Shown here in pieces: positions 39,921 through 48,016 of a stretch of DNA of 48,016 nucleotides. The notes beneath the pieces were generated by a model that saw only the letters and a program-made list of their open reading frames with translations, did not search any database and was not told where the DNA came from. The translations under genes and the position numbers were made by a program. The stretch covers positions 1,438 to 49,453 of the forward strand of contig NW_001914970.1 of assembly GCF_000208925.1 (NCBI RefSeq), in the 5' to 3' direction. Numbering within the stretch: position 1 is the first letter of the stretch; every line of letters begins with the position of its first letter. Origin of the DNA: Entamoeba histolytica HM-1:IMSS. Its lineage: Eukaryota; Evosea; Mastigamoebida; Endamoebidae.

Positions 39921-40604
39921 AGATTCGAAGATGGCACGTCAGAGACACCACATGAAACCCTAAAATAATCCCATGCTTCGAATCTCCCAGTTATCGTCTG
40001 GTCATGACGTGCCTTTGGTGAGATAATATCTATTCAACACTAACTGTTTATTATTATTAATATTTATTAGAAGTGATTATTATAAAAGATTATTATTCAT
40101 TGAGGTGTATTGTTATTCATTAACGTGTATTGTTCTTCATTGAGATGTATTGTTATTCATTGAGGTGTATTGTTATTCATTATTAATTATAAGGATTGTT
40201 ATTTACTAAGGAGGTATTATGTATTAAGAATTATCATTTATTAAAGAAGACGCATATATAATTGTTACTGTTGCACAAAAATTAAACATAATGATATTAT
40301 CAAGGAATAGGGTTTCTTTAAGGGGTGTCGAAGGTAAAAGGAGATGAGCTATAACAGTATGTTATGGATATACTCTCCTTAAAACAACAATATAAAGAAT
40401 GAGAAATATTATATTACTCATTAAAATCAAAATAAAAGTCAGGCAGCAACTTAAATGAGGAACCATTTAAGTCGAGCATGCTTGCAAAAACTTTATTTCA
40501 ATAGAAATAAAGCGTGTTGAAGAAACTGATTCGCTCACTTCTCAACATGATGAAAAACCTAAAAAATAAGGTTAATCATAATTGATTTCTTTTTTTTTTT
40601 TTTT
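39921..40604 (+). mobile_element. SINE of a second family (EhSINE2/3-like), complete with TSD
   Basis: 684 bp flanked by an exact 13-bp direct repeat. The first 85 bases match the 5' end of the type-1 SINEs (for example GATGGCACGTCAGAGACACC and the CCCAGTTATCGTCTGGTCATGACG block). The interior (40005-40435) aligns patchily with the first 360 bp of the decayed LINE at 5525, and the 3' part (about 40480-40560) resembles the type-1 SINE 3' half. It ends in a T-run of about 18. It contains a four-unit 20-bp tandem repeat. Family naming is by resemblance only. Confidence 0.8.
40093..40172 (+). repeat. 20-bp tandem repeat inside the SINE
   Basis: Four units of TTATTCATTGAGGTGTATTG at 40093, 40113, 40133 and 40153; units 1 and 4 are identical, and 2 and 3 differ by two or three bases. 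Confidence 0.85.
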
Positions 40605-40617
40605 TTATTCACTTATC
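40605..40617. repeat. Target-site duplication, right copy
   Basis: Exact 13-bp copy of 39908-39920 following the T-run of the SINE. Confidence 0.8.
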
Positions 40618-42025
40618 TTTATTTTTCTCAATTACAAAAAGTCAAATACGGATTTTCTTTTAATTTGTTTATTTCGTGATATTTTCTATTAATCTAAAAC
40701 ATAATCTCGTTTTTTTTTTATAAAAATAAATTATGATACAATCTTTTAACTAATAACTAACAACAAAACTAATTAGAGTAAATAAAAAACAATCTTCTTT
40801 CTATTATTTAACCTCTGATTTAAATGCATCTTTTGATGTATTGGTTCTAAGTTATATACTGTCTCATTCAATTTAGGTAATTGCCATATATTTCATTATA
40901 AGTTATAATATAACACAACAAAAAATAAAGAGTGAGAAAATAGAGGAAAAAAGTGAAGTAATAGAAGGGTAACACAACAAATAAAAATAAGTGTAAATAT
41001 CAACAAAAATAATAGACACGTCCATAATAAGAAGAAAAATAGGATTAAAGAAAAAGAAAGAATGTAATCAATCACCAACAAATAATTGTAATAAGATGAA
41101 TTTAAATTCAAAATAGTGTTTGAAGAAATTAAAAACAAATAAAAGAAACTATTAAGTAAAGTAAAGTTATAATAAAAAAGGAAGGAAAATTTATAAAGAA
41201 AATAAAAACATCAAAACATGAAAAAGAAAGTAAAATTAATAATTAAAAATAATTAAAATGAAAAAGTACTAAACTAAGTTTTAGTAGATATTGATTTTTC
41301 TACTTTATTTTGTTTGTTTAATGTTATTTCATTCACTCTCTTTTAAGTATTGTTCATTATGTATTTCTATATCTCTATATTCTCCTCTATTATTTCCATA
41401 TTTTTTTCATAAGTTTTTCATAAGTTTTTCATTGTTTTAATTTATTTTAACTTTTATCATTATTTAACATTTTAATTATATTGTTTTATTCTTTAATTAT
41501 TTTCCTGTTTCTTTATTGAATATTCCATTTATTGTTATTTCTTTTTGAATTACTTCTATTTTATTCTATCAATTTGTTTTATTTTTTTTTTTAGTGAATT
41601 TTATCCATTTCTACTGTATTAATAAATATTAATTTTATCTTTTGATCATTTATAATTACTATTTGTTATATCATTTATTCTTCTTTTGTTTTTATCATGT
41701 TCATTTGTATTGTTGTTTATTTTCATCTTATTCTCTCTTATTTTATTCTTCATTTATTCATTATATTTATTTGTTCTTTCTTATTTACATTATAATTTAT
41801 TATTATATTTACATTTGTTGTTATTTTATATTTACAAATATCACATCATTTCATTTACAATTTGATGTTATTATTAACTTGTTAAATTTTAGACAAATAT
41901 ATTATGTTCTTTCATTAATTTAATTATTTATATTCATTTATTTTTATATTATTCTTCATTATTTTATTTGTTAATTTCTTATCATTTCATAATTATAATA
42001 TCAATATTATTTCACCATAACTTCT
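40618..42025. other. AT-rich stretch, possibly LINE-derived on the minus strand
   Basis: No gene. On the minus strand, next to the inverted repeat at 42026, the sequence is purine-rich with scattered protein-like pieces (for example GNNRGEYRDIEIHNEQYLKE near 41330-41400) broken by stops, like a decayed LINE. I cannot align it with the LINE at 5525-7870 outside the inverted repeat. The open frames 40896-41138 (minus) and 41642-41923 (plus) are low-complexity. Confidence 0.45.
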
Positions 42026-42288
42026 TTGTTTATTCTTATAATAATAATGATTAAACATTCTATCTGCATTATGATATTTGTAGTTATACTAATTACTTTT
42101 ATTTTTATTATAATTATGTTTAAATGAGAATTAATGTTATGACATTTATAATTATGATAATTAGTAATAATATGGTTATTGTTATTATTTTATGATAATG
42201 AATATAATGATTATATTAATGATAATGTCATCTAAATCTTTTTGTTGGTGTGAATTATTTCTTTGTGATTTTCATGACATTCATGTGA
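42026..42288 (-). repeat. 263-bp exact inverted repeat, right arm (5'-truncated LINE piece)
   Basis: Reverse complement of 6082-6344 along its full length. The sequence beyond 42288 is the 3' flank of RPF2 and does not match the LINE, so this copy is truncated on its 5' side. That is common for LINE insertions, but the abrupt loss of similarity on the 3' side is not typical. Confidence 0.9.
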
Positions 42289-42377
42289 CGAAGGAAATAA
42301 TTTAAAAGAAGAAAAGAAAATATAAAGTAAAAAATAATTTTTTGGATAAATAACAAAGAAATATAATCATCAATCAA

Positions 42378-43264
42378 TTATTTCTTACTCAATTTTTTTT
42401 CTTTCTTTGACTCTCTCAAAGCTTTAGGTAATTTAATTTTCTTATTTAATTGTTCTAAATCCTCACCAATAGCATGTACTCTTCCAATAGTTTGTCCAAA
42501 CATATCTTTTGAAACATTCTTCTTTTTCTTTGGTGCAACAAGTTCTTGTGGAACTTTCATTGCTTCTTCTCTCATATCTTCAGCTCCAAATTTGTTTCTA
42601 CCAGGTACCATGACAATACGAGGTCCAACTTCATGGCTTTCAATAGAAGTTGATGTAGCTTTAATATAATAAACAGTCATATAAATTTTTCCTTCCACAA
42701 CAGTAAAAACCATCATTGCAGTTAATTCATCGACAACTAACTTCTCATTAACATCATTGTATAAAAATCAATTATCATATTCTTAAACATTTTAAATTCT
42801 TCATTTGTTTCAAATTCTGATCCATTAAAACTATACATTAATCGTGTAGCTGAAGGAGGTTTAACTCCTTCAAATTCATGAATTGGTTTATATTCTTTAA
42901 CTAACATTTCCTCCATATCTAATACATGTCCATCAAACATACGAACAAATGTAAGACAATTAGGTCTTTTCTTATTATGTGACATAATAACAAGAAGTGA
43001 TGCATCTCTTCCAGTACTATAAACTTCTAATGGTCTTTCATCTTCAAATGGAAGAATTTCATGTTTATGATTAAACTTGATAACATGTGGTTTTTTATAT
43101 AACGCAAGGTCTTCACACACATCTGTTAAAATTTTACTTGTATTCCTTCCTTTTATAAAAATAGCAGTTTTTGTATTTTCAATGACTTTTGGCTCTTTCC
43201 TTTCAAGTCGTTTCCATCCTTTCTTACGATGAAATGACTTCTTTGGTTCACTTGTTGTGCTCAT
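42378..43264 (-). CDS. RPF2: RPF2 homologue (Brix domain), frame broken
   Basis: RPF2 works with RRS1 to bring 5S RNP into the pre-60S ribosome in the nucleolus. The first frame (43264 to about 42768) carries the N-terminal KGRNTSKILTDVCEDLALYK and most of the Brix domain. From about 42765 the protein continues in another frame (YNDVNEKLVVDELTAMMVF, then VEGKIYMTVYYIKAT, GPRIVMVPGRN and the C-terminal KKKKNVSKDMFGQTIGRVH) to the stop at 42378. The span is one base short of a multiple of three; restoring one base near the T-run (plus strand A-run 42763-42767) would give about 295 residues, normal for the family. An intron is ruled out by frame. As this gene is essential elsewhere, a sequence error is likely. 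Confidence 0.88.
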
Positions 43265-43474
43265 TCAATTATTCTTATTTTGTTCTATAAAAAAAAAGGG
43301 TTTTTAATAACAATTTTTATTTTTTATTTGTGCTTTTCTTTTTAGAAAATTATCTTTTTTCTTAAAAAACAAAATAAAAAAAACAAATTCTATAAATTAT
43401 AGTAAAAATGATATTGAAATAAAAAAAAAAGAAAAAGAAAAACTAAAACGAAATAACTCAAAAAGATTACAACA
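43265..43474. promoter_or_regulatory. Divergent promoter region of RPF2 and the proteasome gene
   Basis: 210 bp between two starts facing away from each other. It is A/T-rich with long A-runs; no exact GTATTTAAA box was found. Confidence 0.4.
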
Positions 43475-44218
43475 ATGAGTTCAATTGGATCAGGATATGA
43501 TGATTCATGTACAACCTTTTCACCTGACGGAAAGGTATTTCAAATTGACTATGCGACAAAAGCAGTTGAAAATAGTGCAACAGCACTTTCAATTAAATGT
43601 ATTGATGGAGTAGTATTTGGAGTAGAGAAGTTAATAATATCAAAAATGATTGAAAAATCATCAAATAAACGTATATTTAATGTTGGTACTCATGTCGGAA
43701 TCACTTGTGCTGGATTTCTTCCTGATGCAAGAAAATTATTTAAGAAAGCAAATGAAGAAGCTGAATCATTCAAAGAAAATTATGGAATGAATATTCCAGT
43801 AAAAGTATTAGCAGAAAAGATTGCTATGTACATGCAAAATCATACATTATATGGATCATTAAGACCATTTGGATGTAGTTTATTGATAGGAGGAGTTGAT
43901 CAACATGGATATTCCCTTCATTATATTGAACCATCAGGAACAACATATGGGTATTTTGCTAATGGAATTGGTAAAGGAAAACAAATATGTAAAAACGAAT
44001 TAGAAAAAATAAACTTCTCACAAATCACATGTGAAGAGGCATTAGTGAAACTTGTAGAAATTATTGATTTATGTCATGGTGAATGGAAAGATAAACCATA
44101 TGAGATTGAGTTAAGTTGGATTTCAGAAAAGACTAATAACATAGTTAAGAAAGTTGATAAAGAAATGAAACAAAAAATTATTGACCAAGTTCGTAATAAA
44201 CAAATGCATGAGAACTAA
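43475..44218 (+). CDS. PSMA3: 20S proteasome subunit alpha 3 (alpha7 type)
   Basis: 247 residues. The N-terminus MSSIGSGYDDSCTTFSPDGK followed by VFQIDYATKAVEN is the alpha-subunit signature, and the text fits PSMA3 best (SSIGTGYD, NKRIFNVGTHVG, PFGCSLLIGG, PSGTTYGYFANGIGKGKQ). It forms part of the outer alpha ring that controls entry to the protein-degrading chamber. The Asp/Glu-rich C-terminal tail found in human PSMA3 is missing here; the protein ends KQMHEN, and the total length is nearly the family's. Intact, no intron. Confidence 0.95.
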   Translation: MSSIGSGYDDSCTTFSPDGKVFQIDYATKAVENSATALSIKCIDGVVFGVEKLIISKMIEKSSNKRIFNVGTHVGITCAGFLPDARKLFKKANEEAESFKENYGMNIPVKVLAEKIAMYMQNHTLYGSLRPFGCSLLIGGVDQHGYSLHYIEPSGTTYGYFANGIGKGKQICKNELEKINFSQITCEEALVKLVEIIDLCHGEWKDKPYEIELSWISEKTNNIVKKVDKEMKQKIIDQVRNKQMHEN

Positions 44219-44686
44219 TTAATGCTTTTATTAATTTGTGTTATATATCTCAAAATTTGAAATTATATGAAACAATGAATCGCAAAAACAGACATCGTTC
44301 ATCTAAAAATATCAAATTTCAAATCAAAAATAACAGAAACTAATAAAAAAGAAGTAAAATAAGAATTTTACCATAAAGGAATGAAAAATAAAAACAAACC
44401 AAGGAAAGTTGTTTTGATAAATGAAAAAAGAAGAATAGTAAAAGAAATAATAAAGAATAAAAAAAATAAAAAATAGAAAAAAGATTCAGTTTTGAATAAA
44501 AGTTCAATAATAAAAAAAGAAGATGAAAAACCCCAAAAAAGGAAAGAAAGAAAAGAAAGACAAAAATTCTTTCTCATAGTTTAGGATAATATTAAATTAA
44601 AATTAAAAAGAAACTAATAAGAAGTAATTACCATCTAAGCAGGTAACGAAAAATAAACCATCTTAAAAAAACAATAAAAATTTACG
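44219..44686. other. Intergenic stretch
   Basis: A-rich sequence between the proteasome and Myb genes. The minus-strand frame 44368-44577 is low-complexity. No other feature seen. Confidence 0.45.
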
Positions 44687-45175
44687 ATGGATAATGAAAC
44701 ACATAGATTTCAAGAACTCATTCCTCTTATCCATACGTTTGATGGAAAAAGTATACCTCCAAAACCTAACAAAATAGTTCGTCCATGGAAAAGAGAAGAA
44801 GATGAACTATTACTTCAAGCTGTTGAAGAAATTGGAACTAAACGATGGCATTTAGTTGCACAACGTATTCCAAATAGAACAAGAAAACAATGTAGAGAAA
44901 GGTATTGCAATCATCTTGACCCTGATATTATTAAAGTTCCATGGAGTGAAAAAGAAGACCAAATATTAAAAGAGGCAAAAGCATTATATGGTAATAGATG
45001 GACTTTAATTAAAATGAAATTACCAGGAAGAACAGCAAATCAAGTAAAAAACAGATATTTTGCTAAATTTTCTGATGTTGATGAAAAAGAAAAAAGAGAA
45101 TCAAAAATAATGTCAGTATTTACTCCAGTTGATAAACGTTTATTCAATATTTGTATTAGTAATAAATATTACTGA
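44687..45175 (+). CDS. R2R3 Myb DNA-binding protein
   Basis: 162 residues. Two Myb repeats: 31-80 (Trp34, Trp54, then Tyr73 in place of the third Trp) and 83-130 (Trp86, Trp105, Tyr124). The recognition helices are RTRKQCRERYCNHL and RTANQVKNRYFAKF, close to those of R2R3 Myb factors that bind the C/TAACNG core. Entamoeba has a Myb family that regulates stage-dependent genes, and this is a short member with little outside the DNA-binding domain. The C-terminal 30 residues are polar with a basic patch. Convergent with the NOP16 gene, 199 bp apart. Confidence 0.92.
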   Translation: MDNETHRFQELIPLIHTFDGKSIPPKPNKIVRPWKREEDELLLQAVEEIGTKRWHLVAQRIPNRTRKQCRERYCNHLDPDIIKVPWSEKEDQILKEAKALYGNRWTLIKMKLPGRTANQVKNRYFAKFSDVDEKEKRESKIMSVFTPVDKRLFNICISNKYY

Positions 45176-45374
45176 TTGAAATATCAATTCATATATGATT
45201 AATTCATTGTGTTTTTAGTGTATCTTTTAAGCTCTATTTAAATCTTAAAGTTATTATTTATTATTTTAATTAATCTTTCATTTGTTTATTATGTCTTTTT
45301 TAACTTTCTTTTTTTTTAAATAATATCAATCAATTATTCATGTATCTTCTTTTTTATGTCTCTCCTACTTTTAA

Positions 45375-45995
45375 TTACTTCTTCGCTAATTTTCGTTTAT
45401 TTATTTGTTGTTTTTTAATTTTTGGTTTTTTAATTGTTTTTTCTTTTTGTTTATTCTCTTCTTCTTTATTACTTTCTTCTTGTTGTTTTTCATTCTCCTT
45501 ATCTACTTTTTCTTCTTCTTCCATCTGTTGTTCTTCTTTTTCATTACCTTCGTCTTCTTTTTGTTGTTCATTTTCTTCTTCACTAACTTCTGGAATTTCA
45601 GGAACATTACACTCATTCATAATCTGTTTTTCTAACTCTTCATCTGATGAAATATCATCAATTCCAAGTGCTTTTAGCTCTTCTTCAAGTCCATCTAATT
45701 CTCTATCAACATTAGTCTTACCATTAAATTGATCAATATCACCAATTTCTTCTTCAACTTGAATTCTTGTTTCAACAGCAAGGTATTGTTGAAGTAACTT
45801 TTGTAATTTTGATTTTGTATATTGAAGATAATTTAACTTACCATCACGAAACATTGCAGTTACATTATTCCCATGTTTTTGATATAAAGCTCTCATATAC
45901 CATATCATTTCTAAGCTAATACTCTTTGGATTAGTCTCTTCTCTTTTGTCAATTGTTGATGCTGTTTTAGCTATTCTCACTGGTTTATTCTCCAT
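45375..45995 (-). CDS. NOP16: NOP16-like ribosome biogenesis protein
   Basis: 206 residues. Residues 25-75 match the NOP16 core: SLEMIWYMRALYQKHGNNVTAMFRDGKLNYLQY and KSKLQKLLQQY, where the family has a helix, then YG-D-Y-x-x-M-x-x-D-x-KLN and a Thr/Gln turn. NOP16 helps 60S subunit assembly in the nucleolus. The family's basic N-terminal part is much reduced. From residue 85 on, the protein is strongly acidic then Lys/Glu-rich, ending in a basic tail KIKKQQINKRKLAKK that may serve as a nuclear localisation signal. Complete with start and stop; the plus-strand frames here are shadows. Confidence 0.75.
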   Translation of the reverse strand: MENKPVRIAKTASTIDKREETNPKSISLEMIWYMRALYQKHGNNVTAMFRDGKLNYLQYTKSKLQKLLQQYLAVETRIQVEEEIGDIDQFNGKTNVDRELDGLEEELKALGIDDISSDEELEKQIMNECNVPEIPEVSEEENEQQKEDEGNEKEEQQMEEEEKVDKENEKQQEESNKEEENKQKEKTIKKPKIKKQQINKRKLAKK

Positions 45996-46128
45996 ATCTT
46001 GAACGAATGACTTTCTTTTCTTTTAGGGTTTTTATTTTTTTTACAAATAAAAAATCTTAAAAATAAATAAAATGATGAGCAAAATGAAAAGGGAATTAAT
46101 AAAGAAAGAGAAAAGATAAAGATAATTA

Positions 46129-46648
46129 AAAAGTAGTTAATTAAGTGTTAATAGATTTTTCATATATTCTTCCTAGTTTAATGGAGATTAATCCCTGAGC
46201 TGTTTAAAAAAGAATAATCTTTTTGTTTAACTTATCATTTATGTTTTTCTTGCAAATTGAGAAAATCACTTCTTTGCTTTATTTCTTCTTATTAAGGTTT
46301 TGTAAACTTCTTCTGCTTATTTCTTCTTTTTAACCTTTTGTTTATTTTCTGTCTTAATTTTAAACATTTTCTTTTTCATTTTTTCTTTATTTTATGAATG
46401 AGAGAAGAGAGTATTTCATTCCCACTATATTATTATGTTTAATTTTCTTTTAGTCTTATTCACACTTTAGTATATCCTTATATTACACCATGTAATATTC
46501 TATCATAATATCTTGCTACACCCTTTGCAACTTTACCTAATACATTTCTAATTCAAATACACTGTCATAACCAGAAAATAACTGGGAGAGTCAGTGCTTG
46601 AATTGTATTAGTGTTTGTGTGGTGTTTCAGATGAGTCACCTTCAATCT
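46129..46648 (-). mobile_element. EhSINE1-like element, copy C
   Basis: About 520 bp, closer to copy A than to B (they share several changes such as ATTAAGTGTTAATAGATTTTTC). The 5' end is near 46648 and the 3' tail near 46129. It has one internal 26/27-bp unit. No clear target-site duplication was seen. Its tail lies 134 bp from the NOP16 start, so it may have become part of that gene's upstream region, and its head faces the AIG1 pseudogene. Confidence 0.85.
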
Positions 46649-46926
46649 ATAAATAAAATAAATATGAAAGAATGATTCTTTGTTGTATTTTCAAAATAAT
46701 TGATAATTAATATTAATAAATTAATGAAATGAATAATAATGAGAATAATTCAATTTAAATAAAATGAAATAAAAAGAATGATAAATAATCAATGTTTCAA
46801 TGAATAAAATATTATTTAACTTTCATATTTCATATATTAAGTATTTCATTTATTATGCATTCTATTTAAATTATTATTTATTTAAAACATAACCTATCAT
46901 ATTTTATATTAATTTATTTACTATTT

Positions 46927-47985
46927 TTAATTACTTCATCAAACATATTGTAAAAATAAAATAATTGTCTTTCGATGATGTTTTATCACTACACATACTT
47001 ATTATCTCTTCAATTATTTCTTCTTTATGATGAATAGTACTGACATTTTATTTTCTAGTTCTTCATGTTCAATAAATTCAATATCTTCTTTTACAGACAC
47101 AAATATTTTGGTAATTTTGTTTTCTATTTCTTTCTTTTTATTTCTTTCATACTCTTCTTCTTGTTGATTTTTAGAAAGAATAATTTATTTAATTTCACTT
47201 CTTTCAATTTCCAAATCACAATAGTTAATTTATTCTATGTATTTCATTCTTTTATTTCTTTGCAATTTCGTTATTTTTATTTTTATTTATTTGGTTATTC
47301 CTTTTCTTGTTTAATGTTTTATTCTTTTTTTTTTATCTTTTTCTTCAGTAATACTCTGATAATCAATATCTCTTTTTAACTTCTTCTACATTAATTAATG
47401 TTAATAATATTAACATTGTCAACATCATTACAATTCCATTTTATCTTTGTGTATTATAATAACAATATAAACCTTTTGACTCATTAAATTACATTGGAAA
47501 TTGATTATTTTCCAGTTATTCCATTAAAAACTTCCAATAATTGTTGTTGATATCTATTTTGTTTACTTCTTTTATTCATAAAATTCTTTATGGATATAGG
47601 ATAACAACATTTAATCAACACGATACAAACATATCTCTAAATGTCTAATATTGGAAAATATTCTGTATTATTTTATCCATTGTTTTATTATCTTATGAAA
47701 ACCTTGGTTGAAATTTAAAATAATATTAATTATTTGAAATTCTTTTTATATTTTTAAAATATTCATCTATTTGTTCATATACATTCTTTTGTGTCTTGTA
47801 ACACAGATATAATAATAAATATATCTCATTTATCACTTTCTCATTATATTCATTTTGTTTATTTAGTTTCTGATTTTGCGGTATTATTTTCTTTAAAAAC
47901 ATTCTTCTTCATTTTGAATTTACAAAATGTACTTTTCATTACTTGTATTTCAAATGATAAATAATTTAATTTATTTAATATTTAT
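46927..47985 (-). pseudogene. AIG1 GTPase pseudogene, full length but heavily decayed
   Basis: On the minus strand, this aligns with the AIG1 gene at 1674-2764 from start to stop. The start codon has become ATA (47983-47985, sequence AATCAATAAATATTAAA against AATCAATGAGTATTAAA). Recognisable pieces are ATGAAGAAGAATGTTTTTAA, GTAGAAGAAGTTAAAAAG, ATCAGAGTATTACTGAAGAA and the tail GATGAAGTAATTAAA. Numerous stops, indels and missing GTPase motifs rule out function. Most differences are G to A or C to T relative to the intact copy. The ATTTAAA box of the promoter is still recognisable at the window edge, and the 3' flank resembles that of the left copy. Confidence 0.85.
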
Positions 47986-48016
47986 TGATTGTTGTTAGTT
48001 GATAGTCGTTTTAAAT

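Noticed and set aside
41642..41923. 93-codon plus-strand frame rich in Tyr/Phe/Ile
   Set aside because: Low-complexity translation of AT-rich sequence opposite the decayed LINE-like strand.
42715..42800. Intron in RPF2 (GTTTAAGAAT...GTTAG) as an explanation for the frame break
   Set aside because: Its 52 nt do not restore the frame and it would remove the conserved NMIIDF segment.

Overview
The window looks like nuclear DNA of an Entamoeba species of the E. histolytica / E. dispar / E. nuttalli group. It is very AT-rich and gene-dense on both strands. Introns are few and tiny (50-62 nt, starting GTTTGT or GTTTGA and ending TAG), 5' leaders are very short, and core promoters resemble GTATTTAAA. 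It also carries EhSINE-like and EhLINE-like non-LTR elements, AIG1 GTPases and a B-type papain-like cysteine protease. I cannot tell which species of the group it is. No tRNA, rRNA or CRISPR was seen.

Left end (1-8 kb), repeat-rich. The 3' part of an RluA-type pseudouridine synthase is followed by a SINE, an AIG1 GTPase gene with a frame break, a second SINE with a clear 18-bp target-site duplication, a small TLDc-domain protein, and a decayed LINE still showing reverse-transcriptase motifs in one frame.

Middle-left (8-17 kb), surface and secreted proteins. Here are two multi-spanning membrane proteins, a secreted 2H phosphoesterase, a small secreted protein with a GPI-type tail, and a membrane-tethered C1A cysteine protease, then the 3' end of a LINE with its restriction-like endonuclease. 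Middle (17-32 kb), compact housekeeping and signalling genes: a BLOC-1 subunit 2-like protein and an N-myristoylated protein (each with one intron), a Nudix hydrolase, a Ulp1 SUMO protease, a condensation-domain acyltransferase-like protein, an unknown protein, a 2.4-kb gene-poor stretch, a PP1-like phosphatase in three exons, ESF1, and a RhoGEF.

Right part (33-48 kb): a type I surface protein with SprB-like repeats, a coiled-coil/zinc-finger protein, a PH-RhoGAP gene with two frame breaks, a RING-CH membrane protein, a complete SINE of a second family, a 263-bp exact inverted copy of LINE sequence from 36 kb away, RPF2 (frame break), proteasome subunit alpha 3, an R2R3 Myb, NOP16, a third SINE, and a complete but ruined AIG1 pseudogene.

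The two ends mirror each other: AIG1 and LINE sequence near the left end recur in opposite orientation near the right end. Three genes (AIG1, RhoGAP, RPF2) contain frame breaks. Because RPF2 is normally essential and its break abuts a homopolymer, some of these may be sequence errors. The AIG1 break, however, lies in an A-run context shared with the pseudogene copy. Functionally, ESF1, RPF2 and NOP16 all serve ribosome assembly, the RhoGEF and RhoGAP act on the same class of small GTPases, and the rest is a mix typical of this genome.
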